From positions 1-52,613 of the forward strand of contig JAIESC010000057.1 in assembly GCA_019746355.1 (NCBI GenBank): DNA of 52,613 bases, in the 5' to 3' direction. This stretch comes from Xanthobacteraceae bacterium. GTDB lineage: Bacteria > Pseudomonadota > Alphaproteobacteria > Rhizobiales > Xanthobacteraceae. Made by a program: the position numbers and the translations under genes. The notes under the pieces are model-generated. The model saw only the letters and a program-made list of their open reading frames with translations, was not told the origin of the DNA and ran no database searches. Position 1 is the first letter of the stretch, and each line of letters starts with the position of its first letter. Positions 7,920-16,236 of this stretch are shown one piece after another.

Positions 7920-8801
7920 TTGACCGCTTCATCCCAGACCGCCGCACCGGGCCGGCTCGCCGACCTTCTGCCCGGCGTGATCGCCGCGACATCGTTTGCG
8001 ATCAGCAACGTGCTGAGCAAGATCGCGCTGACCGACGGCATGGACGTGCTGACCCTGTCGGTGTTTCGCGGCCTGGTCGGTGTCGTCCTGGTGTCGGCAT
8101 GGCTGAAGATCGCCCCGCCGCCCGTGCTGCACACGCCGCGCGCGCGCTGGATCAGCCTCGGCCTCGGCGTCATCTTCGCGGGTGTGGTGTTCGGCCTGTT
8201 CGCCGCCATCGTTCGCGTCTCGGTGCCGATCGCCATTCTCAGCTACTTCGTCTATCCGCTGATCACGGGCTTCCTCGGCGTGCTGTTCGGCCTCGAGCGG
8301 ATCAGCTGGCGCGGCGCGCTAGCCGCGCTCGCGGCTTTCGGCGGCCTGGCATTGATGATCCGCGCCAACCCCGAAGACATCGCGCTCGCCGGCATAGCCT
8401 TTGCGTTCGGTTCGGCGCTCTGCCGCACGGCGATCCTTCTGATCACGCGCGCCACGCTGCAGGACGCCGATCCGCAGCTCACCACCTGGTACACGCTCCT
8501 GAGCTCGACCGCGGTGCTGGGCCTGGTCGCGCTCGTAACACTGAACTGGCACACTCCGCACAGCGCGGGCGGCTGGGCGGCGCTTTCCGTCGTCAGCCTT
8601 GGCACCACCATCTCGGTGCTCGCCCTGTTCATCTCGATCAAGCGCATCGGCCCGTTCCGCACCGCGCTGATCATGTTTCTCGAGCCGCTGCTCTCCACCG
8701 TGTTCAGCGCGCCCATTCTCGGCGAGGTCATCAAGCCAGTGCAGGCGCTCGGCGGCGCGGTGATGCTTGCGGCGCTGGTGTCGTTCCAACTCCGCCGCTG
8801 A
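7920..8801 (+). CDS. EamA/DMT-family transporter
   Basis: A 293-residue inner-membrane protein with about ten hydrophobic segments in two EamA repeats (PF00892): the first near LPGVIAATSFAISNVLSKIA to ALAAFGGLALMIRAN, the second near LAGIAFAFGSALCRTAILLI to ALGGAVMLAALVSFQLRR. Members export amino acids or other metabolites, but the substrate cannot be read from sequence. The only start giving a full first segment is TTG 7920, with a weak upstream ribosome site. It follows the SDR gene by 38 bases, so read-through from that operon is possible. Confidence 0.85.
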   Translation: MTASSQTAAPGRLADLLPGVIAATSFAISNVLSKIALTDGMDVLTLSVFRGLVGVVLVSAWLKIAPPPVLHTPRARWISLGLGVIFAGVVFGLFAAIVRVSVPIAILSYFVYPLITGFLGVLFGLERISWRGALAALAAFGGLALMIRANPEDIALAGIAFAFGSALCRTAILLITRATLQDADPQLTTWYTLLSSTAVLGLVALVTLNWHTPHSAGGWAALSVVSLGTTISVLALFISIKRIGPFRTALIMFLEPLLSTVFSAPILGEVIKPVQALGGAVMLAALVSFQLRR

Positions 8802-8988
8802 ACGAGCACTCGCGCCATGCTGCACCGCCACGAAAAGACCTGCGACAGGACTGGGCAACGTTTCGATGGCGGCGTCCGGCACGAAGGCATAGTCTTCCCG
8901 GCCACGCCCGGCCTTCATCCACTCGAGCTTCGAGACTTCGACGTGAGCGTTTCCTTCCTGCCTGTCGCGACGAGCCAGCCGGTCAGCC

Positions 8989-10146
8989 GTGGGTGACATT
9001 CGACGCGTTCTGGTGGTCGGTGGCGGCGTCGGCGGATTGACCGCCGCCGCGGCATTCGCGCGGCAAGGCGTGGAAGCCGTCCTGATCGAGCGGCGGCCGG
9101 CTTTTGACATACCTGGCGTTGGGCTTGGCCAACCTGCGAATGCGCTCCGCGTCTACGACACGCTCGGCGTGCTCGAACAGATCCTCGACACGGGCTTCAG
9201 CTATGACCGGATGTATCTGTTCGACCCGAACCGGCGGCTGATCGTCGAGCACAAATTTCTGCTCGGGGACGACCGGGTGCCGGCGTTTTGCGCACTGTCG
9301 CGATTGCAGTTGCACGAAATCCTGCTGGGCGCCGCCGAACGCGCCGGCGTCGAGATTCGCCTCGGCGTCACGGTCAGCGAGATCCATGAGGGGGCGGACC
9401 GCGTTGACGTACGCTTCTCGACCGGCGAGCGCGCCTCGTTCGACCTTCTGGTCGGCTTCGACGGCATCCGCTCCCAGGTCCGGCAGCATCTGTTTGGCAC
9501 CGCGTTTGTGCCGCGCCCTTCGGGCTACGGCGCCTGGCGGGTGCAAGCGCCGCGGCCGGATGATGTGCGCGGGATGGAGTTCCTGCAGGGCATCGGCAGC
9601 AAGACCGGCGCGATGCCGCTGAGCAACGACATCATGTATCTGTTCCATATTCGCCCCGAGGCGCCGGGAGCAAATTTCGCGGGACAGGATCAGGTGCAAC
9701 TCTTCCGAGAGCGGCTCGCGCAGTACGGCAGCTACGTGGCCGAAATAGCCGCCTCGCTCACGCCTGACTCCGACATCGTCTACAGCCCGATCGAACCGCT
9801 GATGCTGCCCTGGCCGTGGTGCCGCGGACGGGTCGTGATCGGCGGCGACGCCGCGCACACCTTTGCGCCGCATCTGACGCAGGGTGCCGCGATGGCGGCG
9901 GAAGACGCATTCGTACTCGTGCGCGAGGTGCTTGATGCCGATGTTCCAATCGAAGACCGGCTGATCCGCTACTCGATGAAGCGCTATCCGCGCTGCGCTT
10001 TCGTCTACACGTTCTCCGGGCAATGGCTCCACGATGAACAATCCGTCCGCTCGGCGGAGGACCTGGAAGCAGCCCGGACCGAAATGATGGCAAACGCGTC
10101 CGCCCGCATCGGCGCCAGCGACCGCATCCTCAACGGCCCCATTTAA
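8989..10146 (+). CDS. FAD-dependent aromatic-type monooxygenase
   Basis: A 385-residue group A flavoprotein monooxygenase (FAD_binding_3, PF01494). It has the three expected motifs: VLVVGGGVGGLTAA (residues 8-21) for the ADP part of FAD, a DG motif in LLVGFDGIRSQVRQ, and the GD motif in VVIGGDAAHTFAPHLTQGAA followed by AAEDAFVL. Such enzymes hydroxylate aromatic or related rings with NAD(P)H and oxygen. The substrate is not evident and no ring-cleavage gene is adjacent. The start is GTG 8989, immediately before the glycine-rich strand. The 187 bases before it contain no convincing gene. Confidence 0.9.
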   Translation: MGDIRRVLVVGGGVGGLTAAAAFARQGVEAVLIERRPAFDIPGVGLGQPANALRVYDTLGVLEQILDTGFSYDRMYLFDPNRRLIVEHKFLLGDDRVPAFCALSRLQLHEILLGAAERAGVEIRLGVTVSEIHEGADRVDVRFSTGERASFDLLVGFDGIRSQVRQHLFGTAFVPRPSGYGAWRVQAPRPDDVRGMEFLQGIGSKTGAMPLSNDIMYLFHIRPEAPGANFAGQDQVQLFRERLAQYGSYVAEIAASLTPDSDIVYSPIEPLMLPWPWCRGRVVIGGDAAHTFAPHLTQGAAMAAEDAFVLVREVLDADVPIEDRLIRYSMKRYPRCAFVYTFSGQWLHDEQSVRSAEDLEAARTEMMANASARIGASDRILNGPI

Positions 10147-10255
10147 GCCGCGTCAATGGTCCCGAGACGCACCGGTAGCGTCCCAGCTTCGGCGCAAGCG
10201 CATGTCGGCCGAGCCGCCCGCCGTGCTAGGGTTACGCAGCAATGTGAGGGAACGC

Positions 10256-11347
10256 ATGAGCAGCAATCGCGTCAAAGTCGGCATCGTCGGGCTCGGCCGC
10301 TGGGCCAAGGTGCTCACCCGCGCCGCCAAAGGCTCCAACGCCATCGAAATCGTGCAGGGTTACAGTCGCTCCGAGGAAAGCCGCGCGGCGTTCGAGCAGG
10401 AGTTCGGCATCAAGAGCGCGCCCGATCTCGGCACGTTGCTCGGCAATCCCGACATCAAGGGCGTGATCCTCACCGTGCCGAACGAGCAGCATCTGCCGCT
10501 CGCGCGCGAGGTCGCCAAGGCCGGCAAGCACGTCTACACCGAGAAGCCGATCGCCTCGACGCTCGAGGAAGGCCTGCAGATCGAGGCGCTGGAAAAGACC
10601 TACGGCGTCAGCGTCACGGTCGGCCACAGCGCGCGGCTGATGGCCGGCATCCGCGAGATCGGCCGGGCCATCGCCGCGGGCGAGCTCGGCCGCATCGGCT
10701 TCATGGAGGCGAATTTCTCCAACGAGCGCGCGCTGGAGCTCACGCCGAAGACCTGGCGCTGGTACAAGGACCGTGCGCCGGGCGGGCCGCTGTCGCAGCT
10801 CGCGATCCACCAGTTCGACATTCTGCACTATCTCGGCGGCGAGATCGTCGAGGCCAACTCCATCGCCTCCAAGCTGTCGCCGGTCGGCGCCGAGGTCGAC
10901 GACCAGTCGATGACGGTGCTGCGCTTTGCCGACGGCAAGATCGGCTATGTCGGCTCGTCCTGGACCTCGCCGGGCGTGTTCTGCGTCCGCGTGTTCGGTT
11001 CCAAGGGCCTGATGCACTACGAGATCGACTTCGGCACCTGGGACACGCCGCACAAGCTGCACCAGACCTCGACGCTCTACATCCAGCGCGGCAAGGACGG
11101 CTACGGCAGGCGCGAGGAGTTGACTGTTCCCGAGAGCGACATGTTCCGCGCCGAGCTCGAGATGTTCGCGGAAAGCTGTCGTACCGGAAAGGCCAACGAG
11201 CTGAATGCACGGAACGGCAACGTGGCGCTCGCCGCCGTCTACGCCGGCCTGCGCTCGATCGAGCGGAACGGCGCGGCGGTGAAGCTCGCGGATATCATCG
11301 CCGAGGCGCACGAGCGCGTGGCCAAGGGAAGCCGCCATGTTGCCTAG
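10256..11347 (+). CDS. Gfo/Idh/MocA-family oxidoreductase
   Basis: A 363-residue NAD(P)-dependent dehydrogenase. The N-terminal Rossmann fold opens with KVGIVGLGRWAK (residues 7-18), and the YTEKPIA motif carries the usual family lysine. The C-terminal alpha/beta domain follows, with the characteristic GGPLSQLAIHQFDILHYLGG. Relatives oxidise sugars, inositols or their acids. ATG 10256 is preferred over an in-frame ATG at 10202 because GAGGGAACGC supplies a ribosome site. It is the first gene of a tight cassette: its 3' end overlaps the creatininase-family gene by 11 bases. Confidence 0.92.
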   Translation: MSSNRVKVGIVGLGRWAKVLTRAAKGSNAIEIVQGYSRSEESRAAFEQEFGIKSAPDLGTLLGNPDIKGVILTVPNEQHLPLAREVAKAGKHVYTEKPIASTLEEGLQIEALEKTYGVSVTVGHSARLMAGIREIGRAIAAGELGRIGFMEANFSNERALELTPKTWRWYKDRAPGGPLSQLAIHQFDILHYLGGEIVEANSIASKLSPVGAEVDDQSMTVLRFADGKIGYVGSSWTSPGVFCVRVFGSKGLMHYEIDFGTWDTPHKLHQTSTLYIQRGKDGYGRREELTVPESDMFRAELEMFAESCRTGKANELNARNGNVALAAVYAGLRSIERNGAAVKLADIIAEAHERVAKGSRHVA

Positions 11348-12140
11348 CCGCTACTTCGCCGACCTGACGCAGCCGGAGGTCGCGGCGCAGCTGAAGAAGA
11401 ACCCGTTCGTGATCCTGCCGTGCGGCAGCGTCGAGCAGCACGGGCCGCACTTGCCCACGGGCACCGACACGCTCGCCGCCAATGTGATCGCGCATGCGGT
11501 CGCCGAGCGGATGGACGGCTTGGTGCTGCCGGCGACGCCGTTCGGCGTGACGCCAATGCACATGCCGTTCGAGGGCACCATCACGCTCACGCCCGACACC
11601 TACATGCGAGTGCAGACCGAGACCTGCGTCTCGACGGCGAAGCATGGCGCAAGGCAACTGATGATCATCAACTGGCACGAGGGCAACATCCCCTCGCTCG
11701 CCATCGCCGCCGAGGCGCTGCACCGCGACCACGGCATGAGCGTGCTGACGGTGCAGGCCTGCTACGTCGCGGAAGAGCTTTACGGCCATTCCTGCAACGG
11801 CCTGACACATGGCGGCGAGATCGAGGCGCTCGCGGTGCTGGCGCACAGTCCGAACCTCGTGCATCTCGACCGCATCGACTATTCGTCCGATCATGCGCTC
11901 GGCCACAAGATGGACAAGCTGCGACGGACCCGCAGCTATCAGCCGGTGCTGACCGACATCCGCTCGATCGCGCCGACCGGCTGGTTCGGCAGCCCGCAGC
12001 ACGCCACCGCCGAGAAGGGTGCGAAGATGCTGACCGACATCGCCGAAGCCATAGCCAGCGAGGCGCGGGAAATCTACCGCCAGCTCGACGCGGTGCAGGG
12101 CGGCACGCGCGAGATCAAGCAACTCCGGCAGGTGGGCTGA
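11337..12140 (+). CDS. Creatininase-family metal-dependent amidohydrolase
   Basis: A 267-residue member of the creatininase family (PF02633), which hydrolyses cyclic amides, lactams or formamides at a two-metal site. Probable ligands: E33 and H35 in SVEQHGPHLPTGTD, D44 of the same stretch, H114 in NWHEGN, and E161 in THGGEIE. The usual NGHGGN motif reads NWHEGN here, so substrate range may differ from creatininase itself. It starts inside the end of the dehydrogenase gene and its stop overlaps the cupin start (TGATG), which points to one transcript and a shared pathway. Creatinine is unlikely to be the substrate given these neighbours. Confidence 0.88.
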   Translation: MLPSRYFADLTQPEVAAQLKKNPFVILPCGSVEQHGPHLPTGTDTLAANVIAHAVAERMDGLVLPATPFGVTPMHMPFEGTITLTPDTYMRVQTETCVSTAKHGARQLMIINWHEGNIPSLAIAAEALHRDHGMSVLTVQACYVAEELYGHSCNGLTHGGEIEALAVLAHSPNLVHLDRIDYSSDHALGHKMDKLRRTRSYQPVLTDIRSIAPTGWFGSPQHATAEKGAKMLTDIAEAIASEAREIYRQLDAVQGGTREIKQLRQVG

Positions 12141-12514
12141 TGGCGCGGCTGCTCAAGCAATCCGAAGCAAAGAAGCTCGGCCTGCCCGGCCGCACCTCGC
12201 TCGAGCCGGTGTCGGGCGCGATCGGCTCGAACGTCACCTTCCGCATCGCCGAGATTGCGGTGCCCAAGGCCTCCGACCCGCCGCGCGGGCCGCACCTGCA
12301 TCACGGCTTCGAGGAATGCATCTACGTGCTCAAGGGCACCGGCATGACGGTCGCCGAAAGCGGCGAGATCCCGATCAAGCCGGGCGACATCGTGCTGATC
12401 CCGCCGAACGAGAAGCACATGACGCGCAACACCGGCAACGAGCCGCTGGTGCTGCTGTGCTTCTTCGCGGAGCCTGACGTCACCAAGGGCACGACCGAGT
12501 TCAAGAGCTTCTGA
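12140..12514 (+). CDS. Cupin-domain protein
   Basis: A 124-residue single-domain cupin (PF07883-like). Cupin motif 1 is GPHLHHGFEECIYVLKGTG, with histidines and a glutamate as likely metal ligands. Motif 2 is KPGDIVLIPPNEKHMTRN, with the second histidine. Small cupins of this type act as isomerases, lyases, dioxygenases or binding proteins on sugar acids and similar compounds. The start overlaps the previous stop by one base, and the next gene begins nine bases after its own stop. Role in the cassette is unknown. Confidence 0.87.
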   Translation: MARLLKQSEAKKLGLPGRTSLEPVSGAIGSNVTFRIAEIAVPKASDPPRGPHLHHGFEECIYVLKGTGMTVAESGEIPIKPGDIVLIPPNEKHMTRNTGNEPLVLLCFFAEPDVTKGTTEFKSF

Positions 12515-12523
12515 ATACCATCC

Positions 12524-13504
12524 ATGACCAACCGCGTCCTCTGCCTTCGCCCCGAAGCCGACTTCACGCGCGTCGACGCCGCGGCACCCAAGACCCTCGA
12601 GGTTGCCTATCGTGGACCGGCCGATGCCGACGTTCCCGCGCTGATGAAGGCCAGCGACGCGCTGGTGATCCCCGCGGTCGGGCCGAAGCTCGCGCCGGAA
12701 TTGTTCGAAGGCACGAAGCTCAAGCTGGTGCAGGTCACCGGTGCGGGCGTCGACCGGCTGGATCAGGCGGCATTGGCGAGGCTTCGCATCCCGGTGGCCA
12801 ATGTGCCGGGCGGCAGCAACAGCGCGGTCGCCGAATACGCGGTCACCGCAGCGTCGACGCTGCTGCGGCGCTTCGCCTGGGCCGATGCCGAGATCAAGGC
12901 CGGCCGCTATGCCCCGATTCGCGCCCGCATGGTCGCAGACAATCTCAAAGGCATCGAAGGATTGATGGTCGGCCTGATCGGCTTCGGCACCATCGGCCGC
13001 GCGGTGGCGCATGCGTTCCACCGCATGGGCGCGAAGCTCTGCACTTTTGACCCCGCAACCGGCGATGCCGCGCTGGCGAAATCGCTCGATGCGAGGGCGG
13101 TGTCACTGGACGAGCTGCTGGCGGGCTCGGACGTGGTTTCGCTGCATGTGCCGCTGCTGCCGGCAACGCAAAACCTGATCGGCGCCAAAGAGCTTGCGCG
13201 CATGAAACCCGGCGCGATCCTGATCCAGGGCTCGCGCGGCGGCATCGTCGACGAGGCGGCGCTGGCGGCAAGCCTGACATCCGGCCATCTCGGCGGCGCG
13301 GCGGTCGACGTCTATTCCACCGAGCCGCCGGCGCCGGACAACCCGCTGCTCAAGCTCACCGGCGAAGCGGCGTCCCGGCTGCTGCTGACGCCGCATATCG
13401 CCGGCATCACGCGGCAATCCTGGACCTCGCTGTTCCGGACCGCGTGGCAGAACGTAGAGCGCGTGGCGGTGCAGAGGCTCGAGCCGCAGCACCGCGTTTA
13501 CTAG
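12524..13504 (+). CDS. D-2-hydroxyacid dehydrogenase family protein
   Basis: A 326-residue NAD(P)-linked oxidoreductase of the D-isomer-specific 2-hydroxyacid dehydrogenase family. The NAD fold has VGLIGFGTIGRA (GFGTIG at 153-158). The catalytic triad is visible: R238 in QGSRGG, E267 in VYSTEPP and H291 in LTPHIAG. It probably interconverts a 2-oxoacid and a D-2-hydroxyacid as a late step of the cassette's pathway. Enzymes of this class act on glyoxylate, hydroxypyruvate or sugar-acid derivatives; the exact one cannot be told. Its 3' end faces the solute-receptor gene with three bases between stops. Confidence 0.92.
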   Translation: MTNRVLCLRPEADFTRVDAAAPKTLEVAYRGPADADVPALMKASDALVIPAVGPKLAPELFEGTKLKLVQVTGAGVDRLDQAALARLRIPVANVPGGSNSAVAEYAVTAASTLLRRFAWADAEIKAGRYAPIRARMVADNLKGIEGLMVGLIGFGTIGRAVAHAFHRMGAKLCTFDPATGDAALAKSLDARAVSLDELLAGSDVVSLHVPLLPATQNLIGAKELARMKPGAILIQGSRGGIVDEAALAASLTSGHLGGAAVDVYSTEPPAPDNPLLKLTGEAASRLLLTPHIAGITRQSWTSLFRTAWQNVERVAVQRLEPQHRVY

Positions 13505-13507
13505 CCG

Positions 13508-14464
13508 CTATTTCTTCTCCTCGCTCGCAGCCTTCGCCACCGGGCCCCAGCGCTCGACGTCCTCCTGAAGCTGCCGCGCGAACTGCTCGGGAGTGCTCGC
13601 GATCACGTCGAAGCCCAGCGTCTTGACGCGGTCTTTCACGTCGGCCGTGCCGAGGATGGCGATGATCTCGCCGTTGAGCTTGGCCACAATCCTCGGATCG
13701 AGGCCCGGAGGGCCAAGGAGCCCCGCCCAGTTGCCGACCGCAAATCCCGGCAGCCCGGTTTCATCCATTGTCGGCATCTCGGGCATGAGCGCCGAGCGCT
13801 TCATCTCCGCCATCGCCACCGGGCGGATACGCTCGGACTTTTCCGACATCATGCCCGGCACGCTCGCAAACAGCACCTGCACCTGTCCGCCCATCAGGTC
13901 GATGATCGCCGGGTTCATGCCCTTGTTCGGCACATGCACCATGTCGAAGCCGATCTTGGCCTTGAGCAGCTCACCTGCGAGATGCGAGGCGCTGCCGACG
14001 CCGGCCGAGCCGTAGGCAAGCTTGCCGGAATTGGCTTTGGCATAGGCGATGAACTCCTTCAGGTCCTTCGCCGGCACCGACGGGTTGACCACCAGCGCAT
14101 ATGGGCTGATCGCGACGTTGATGATCGGCGTGAAATCTTTCGCCAGATCGTAGGGCGGCGTCCTGTTGACCACGACCGACAGCGACAGGCTCGACGGCGT
14201 GTAGAGCAACGTCGTGCCGTCGGCCGGGGAGGCGATCACCGCCTTGCTGCCGATCACGCCCGCGGCACCCGGGCGGTTCTCCACCACGAACTGCTGGTTG
14301 AGGCGCTCGGTGAGCTTGAGCGCAAGAAGCCGCGCCATCACGTCGACGCCGCCGCCGGCCGCGACCGGCACCACGATCTTGACCGGCTTGTCGGGATATT
14401 GCGCCTTCGCCGCCGGCAGGCCTGCGAGGAGAATCAAGCCCATCAATGCCAGTTTTCTGATCAT
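13508..14464 (-). CDS. Tripartite tricarboxylate transporter receptor (TctC/Bug family)
   Basis: A 318-residue periplasmic substrate-binding protein. A signal peptide ends near LLAGLPAAKAQ, followed by the family start YPDKPVKIVVPVAAGGGVDV and, further on, the LAGELLKAKIGFDMVHVPNK region. Bug proteins bind carboxylates or related small molecules for TctAB-type permeases or for sensing. No tctA/tctB is adjacent, so it is an orphan receptor, as often in this family. It is convergent with the D-2-hydroxyacid dehydrogenase and divergent from the VWA gene (75 bases between starts). It probably captures the compound the preceding cassette degrades, but this is inferred from position only. Confidence 0.92.
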   Translation of the reverse strand: MIRKLALMGLILLAGLPAAKAQYPDKPVKIVVPVAAGGGVDVMARLLALKLTERLNQQFVVENRPGAAGVIGSKAVIASPADGTTLLYTPSSLSLSVVVNRTPPYDLAKDFTPIINVAISPYALVVNPSVPAKDLKEFIAYAKANSGKLAYGSAGVGSASHLAGELLKAKIGFDMVHVPNKGMNPAIIDLMGGQVQVLFASVPGMMSEKSERIRPVAMAEMKRSALMPEMPTMDETGLPGFAVGNWAGLLGPPGLDPRIVAKLNGEIIAILGTADVKDRVKTLGFDVIASTPEQFARQLQEDVERWGPVAKAASEEKK

Positions 14465-14539
14465 CGCGTTTCTCCCTTTGCGCTATTCTCCGGGACGGCG
14501 CGGCGGCGCGCAATGAGGGATTTTCGCAAGGAACCGATC

Positions 14540-15226
14540 ATGCCGCGATGGCTGTCTGCCCTGGTAGCGCTGCTGCTGTGGCTCCCTGCGCCGGCGCAGG
14601 CGCAGCACAACGCGCTGCCGACCACCGACCTGCTGCTGGCGCTGATGGTCGACGCCTCGGGCAGCGTCAATCAGTACCGCTTCGAATTGCAGCGCAAGGG
14701 CTACGCCGACGCGTTCCGCAACAAGCAGGTGCTGAGCGCGATCCGCGGCGGCGCGAACGGCTCGATCGCGGCCCTGATGGTGCAGTGGACCGGCTACAGC
14801 ATGCAGGCGCAGGCGGTGCCGTGGACGCTGATCAAGGACGAGAGGTCGGCCAACGCCTTCGCCGACGCCATCGAGGCCGCGCCGCGGCAACTGTTCGGCG
14901 GCGGCACCTCGATCAGCGGCGCGATCGATCATGCGATGCTGCTGTTGCCGAATGCGCCCTATAGAGGGCTCAAACGCGTGATCGACATTTCCGGCGACGG
15001 CTCCAACAACCGCGGCCGCGACGTGCGCGAGGCGCGCGACGACGCGGTGAAGGCGGGCGTGGTGATCAACGGCCTGCCGATCGTCGCGCTCGAATGGGGT
15101 CTTGACAAATACTTCTACGACAACGTCGTCGGCGGGCCGGGCGCCTTCATCGTCCCGGCGGATTCCTATGAGAACTTTTCGCAGGCGATCGTACGTAAGC
15201 TTATTCTGGAAATCGCGATAAAATAG
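14540..15226 (+). CDS. Exported DUF1194/VWA-domain protein
   Basis: A 228-residue secreted protein of the DUF1194 family with a von Willebrand factor A fold. The signal peptide (MPRWLSALVALLLWLPAPAQA) precedes the mature part. The metal-ion adhesion site is present: DASGS at 38-42, the threonine in FGGGTSISGAID, and the aspartate in ISGDGSNNRG. Function unknown; such proteins are periplasmic and may bind other proteins. ATG 14540 is preferred over ATG 14513 because AAGGAACCGATC before it is a good ribosome site and the signal peptide then begins directly. The MgtC-like gene follows after 11 bases. Confidence 0.85.
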   Translation: MPRWLSALVALLLWLPAPAQAQHNALPTTDLLLALMVDASGSVNQYRFELQRKGYADAFRNKQVLSAIRGGANGSIAALMVQWTGYSMQAQAVPWTLIKDERSANAFADAIEAAPRQLFGGGTSISGAIDHAMLLLPNAPYRGLKRVIDISGDGSNNRGRDVREARDDAVKAGVVINGLPIVALEWGLDKYFYDNVVGGPGAFIVPADSYENFSQAIVRKLILEIAIK

Positions 15227-15237
15227 CCGGAGTGCCG

Positions 15238-15681
15238 ATGGACACCGCCGAAATCTTCGTGCGTCTTGCGGTGGCGACACTGGCCGGCGTGGCCCTGGGC
15301 CTCAACCGCGACCTGCATGGCAAGCCGACCGGCGTCCGCACGCTCGGGCTCGTGGGCCTCGCCTCGGCGATGGTGGTGCTCGCGGTCAGCCACGGCGAGC
15401 AGAGCAATATCGGCCGGGTGATCCAGGGCATCGTCACCGGCATCGGCTTTCTCGGCGCCGGCGTCATCGTTCACAACAGCATGGGCAAGCAGGTCCACGG
15501 CCTGACCACGGCGGCCTGCGTGTGGCTCACCGCCTGCGTCGGCGCGGCCTGCGCGGTCGGCGACTGGACGGTGATCGTGCTCAGCGCGCCTCTGATCGCC
15601 GTGGTGCTGCTGCTTGGCGGGCCCTTGGAGAAGTGGATCCACCGCCATTGGCCGGGCAGGGAAAATCCCGACGAAAACTAG
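15238..15681 (+). CDS. MgtC/SapB-family membrane protein
   Basis: A 147-residue membrane protein matching the MgtC/SapB core (PF02308): RLAVATLAGVALGLNRDLHG with the conserved arginine, GVRTLGLVGLASAM, GIVTGIGFLGAGVIVH and KQVHGLTTAACVWLTACVG. About four membrane segments are visible. It lacks the ACT-like C-terminal domain of Salmonella MgtC, so a virulence or magnesium-starvation role should not be assumed; short members are of unknown function. ATG 15238 follows a GGAG site five bases upstream; a GTG six bases earlier is an alternative. Probably cotranscribed with the VWA gene. Confidence 0.88.
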   Translation: MDTAEIFVRLAVATLAGVALGLNRDLHGKPTGVRTLGLVGLASAMVVLAVSHGEQSNIGRVIQGIVTGIGFLGAGVIVHNSMGKQVHGLTTAACVWLTACVGAACAVGDWTVIVLSAPLIAVVLLLGGPLEKWIHRHWPGRENPDEN

Positions 15682-15685
15682 GACG

Positions 15686-16174
15686 CTAGCGACCGTCCGC
15701 GCCGCTGGTCAGGCGCGTCCGGAACTTGCGGCCCATGTGCTGCACATCGTCGTCGGTCTTGAGCCCCGCCGAATGGATGCCGTGCACGGCCAATTCCTCG
15801 TCCTTGTCCTCGGTGTCGCCGGTCACGCCGACCGCGCCAATCACCTCGCCGTCCTTGTCGCGAATCTGCATGCCGCCGCCTTCGGCGAACATCAGGTCGT
15901 CGCTTTGGGCGATCAGAAAGCGCATGAACGCCGGCTTCTCCTCCTGGCGGATGCGCACCAGCTTGGAGCTGCGGCTCAAAGCCAGCGCCGCATAGGCCTT
16001 GCCGAGCGCCATCTCGAACCGCGCCATCGAGGCGCCGTCCTCCTTCTGGAATGCCTTGACGATGCAACCGGGCTCGACCACGACCGCGCTGATCGGCCGG
16101 CAATCCATCTCGGCACCGCGCTTGAGGATCGCTTCGATAATTTTGTTGGCTTGTTCCAGCGTGATCGAGGCCAT
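15686..16174 (-). CDS. GlcG/HbpS-family (DUF336) protein
   Basis: A 162-residue protein of the GlcG/HbpS family (PF03928). Members bind haem or small ligands or accompany glycolate and diol metabolism. Recognisable parts are LEQANKIIEAILKRGAEM at the start, ALGKAYAALAL in the middle and the glycine-rich stretch from EGGGMQIRDKDGEVIGAVG to VTGDTEDKDEE. No signal peptide. The start is ATG 16174, preceded by GGGAGAACGAC; the open frame continues 17 codons upstream without family resemblance. It is convergent with the MgtC-like gene, four bases apart, and divergent from the DUF1036 gene. Confidence 0.85.
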   Translation of the reverse strand: MASITLEQANKIIEAILKRGAEMDCRPISAVVVEPGCIVKAFQKEDGASMARFEMALGKAYAALALSRSSKLVRIRQEEKPAFMRFLIAQSDDLMFAEGGGMQIRDKDGEVIGAVGVTGDTEDKDEELAVHGIHSAGLKTDDDVQHMGRKFRTRLTSGADGR

Positions 16175-16236
16175 GTCGTTCTCCCGTTGCGGTGCGACTT
16201 TAGCCCAGCCGTGATAATTTCGCATGCGATTCGCAC

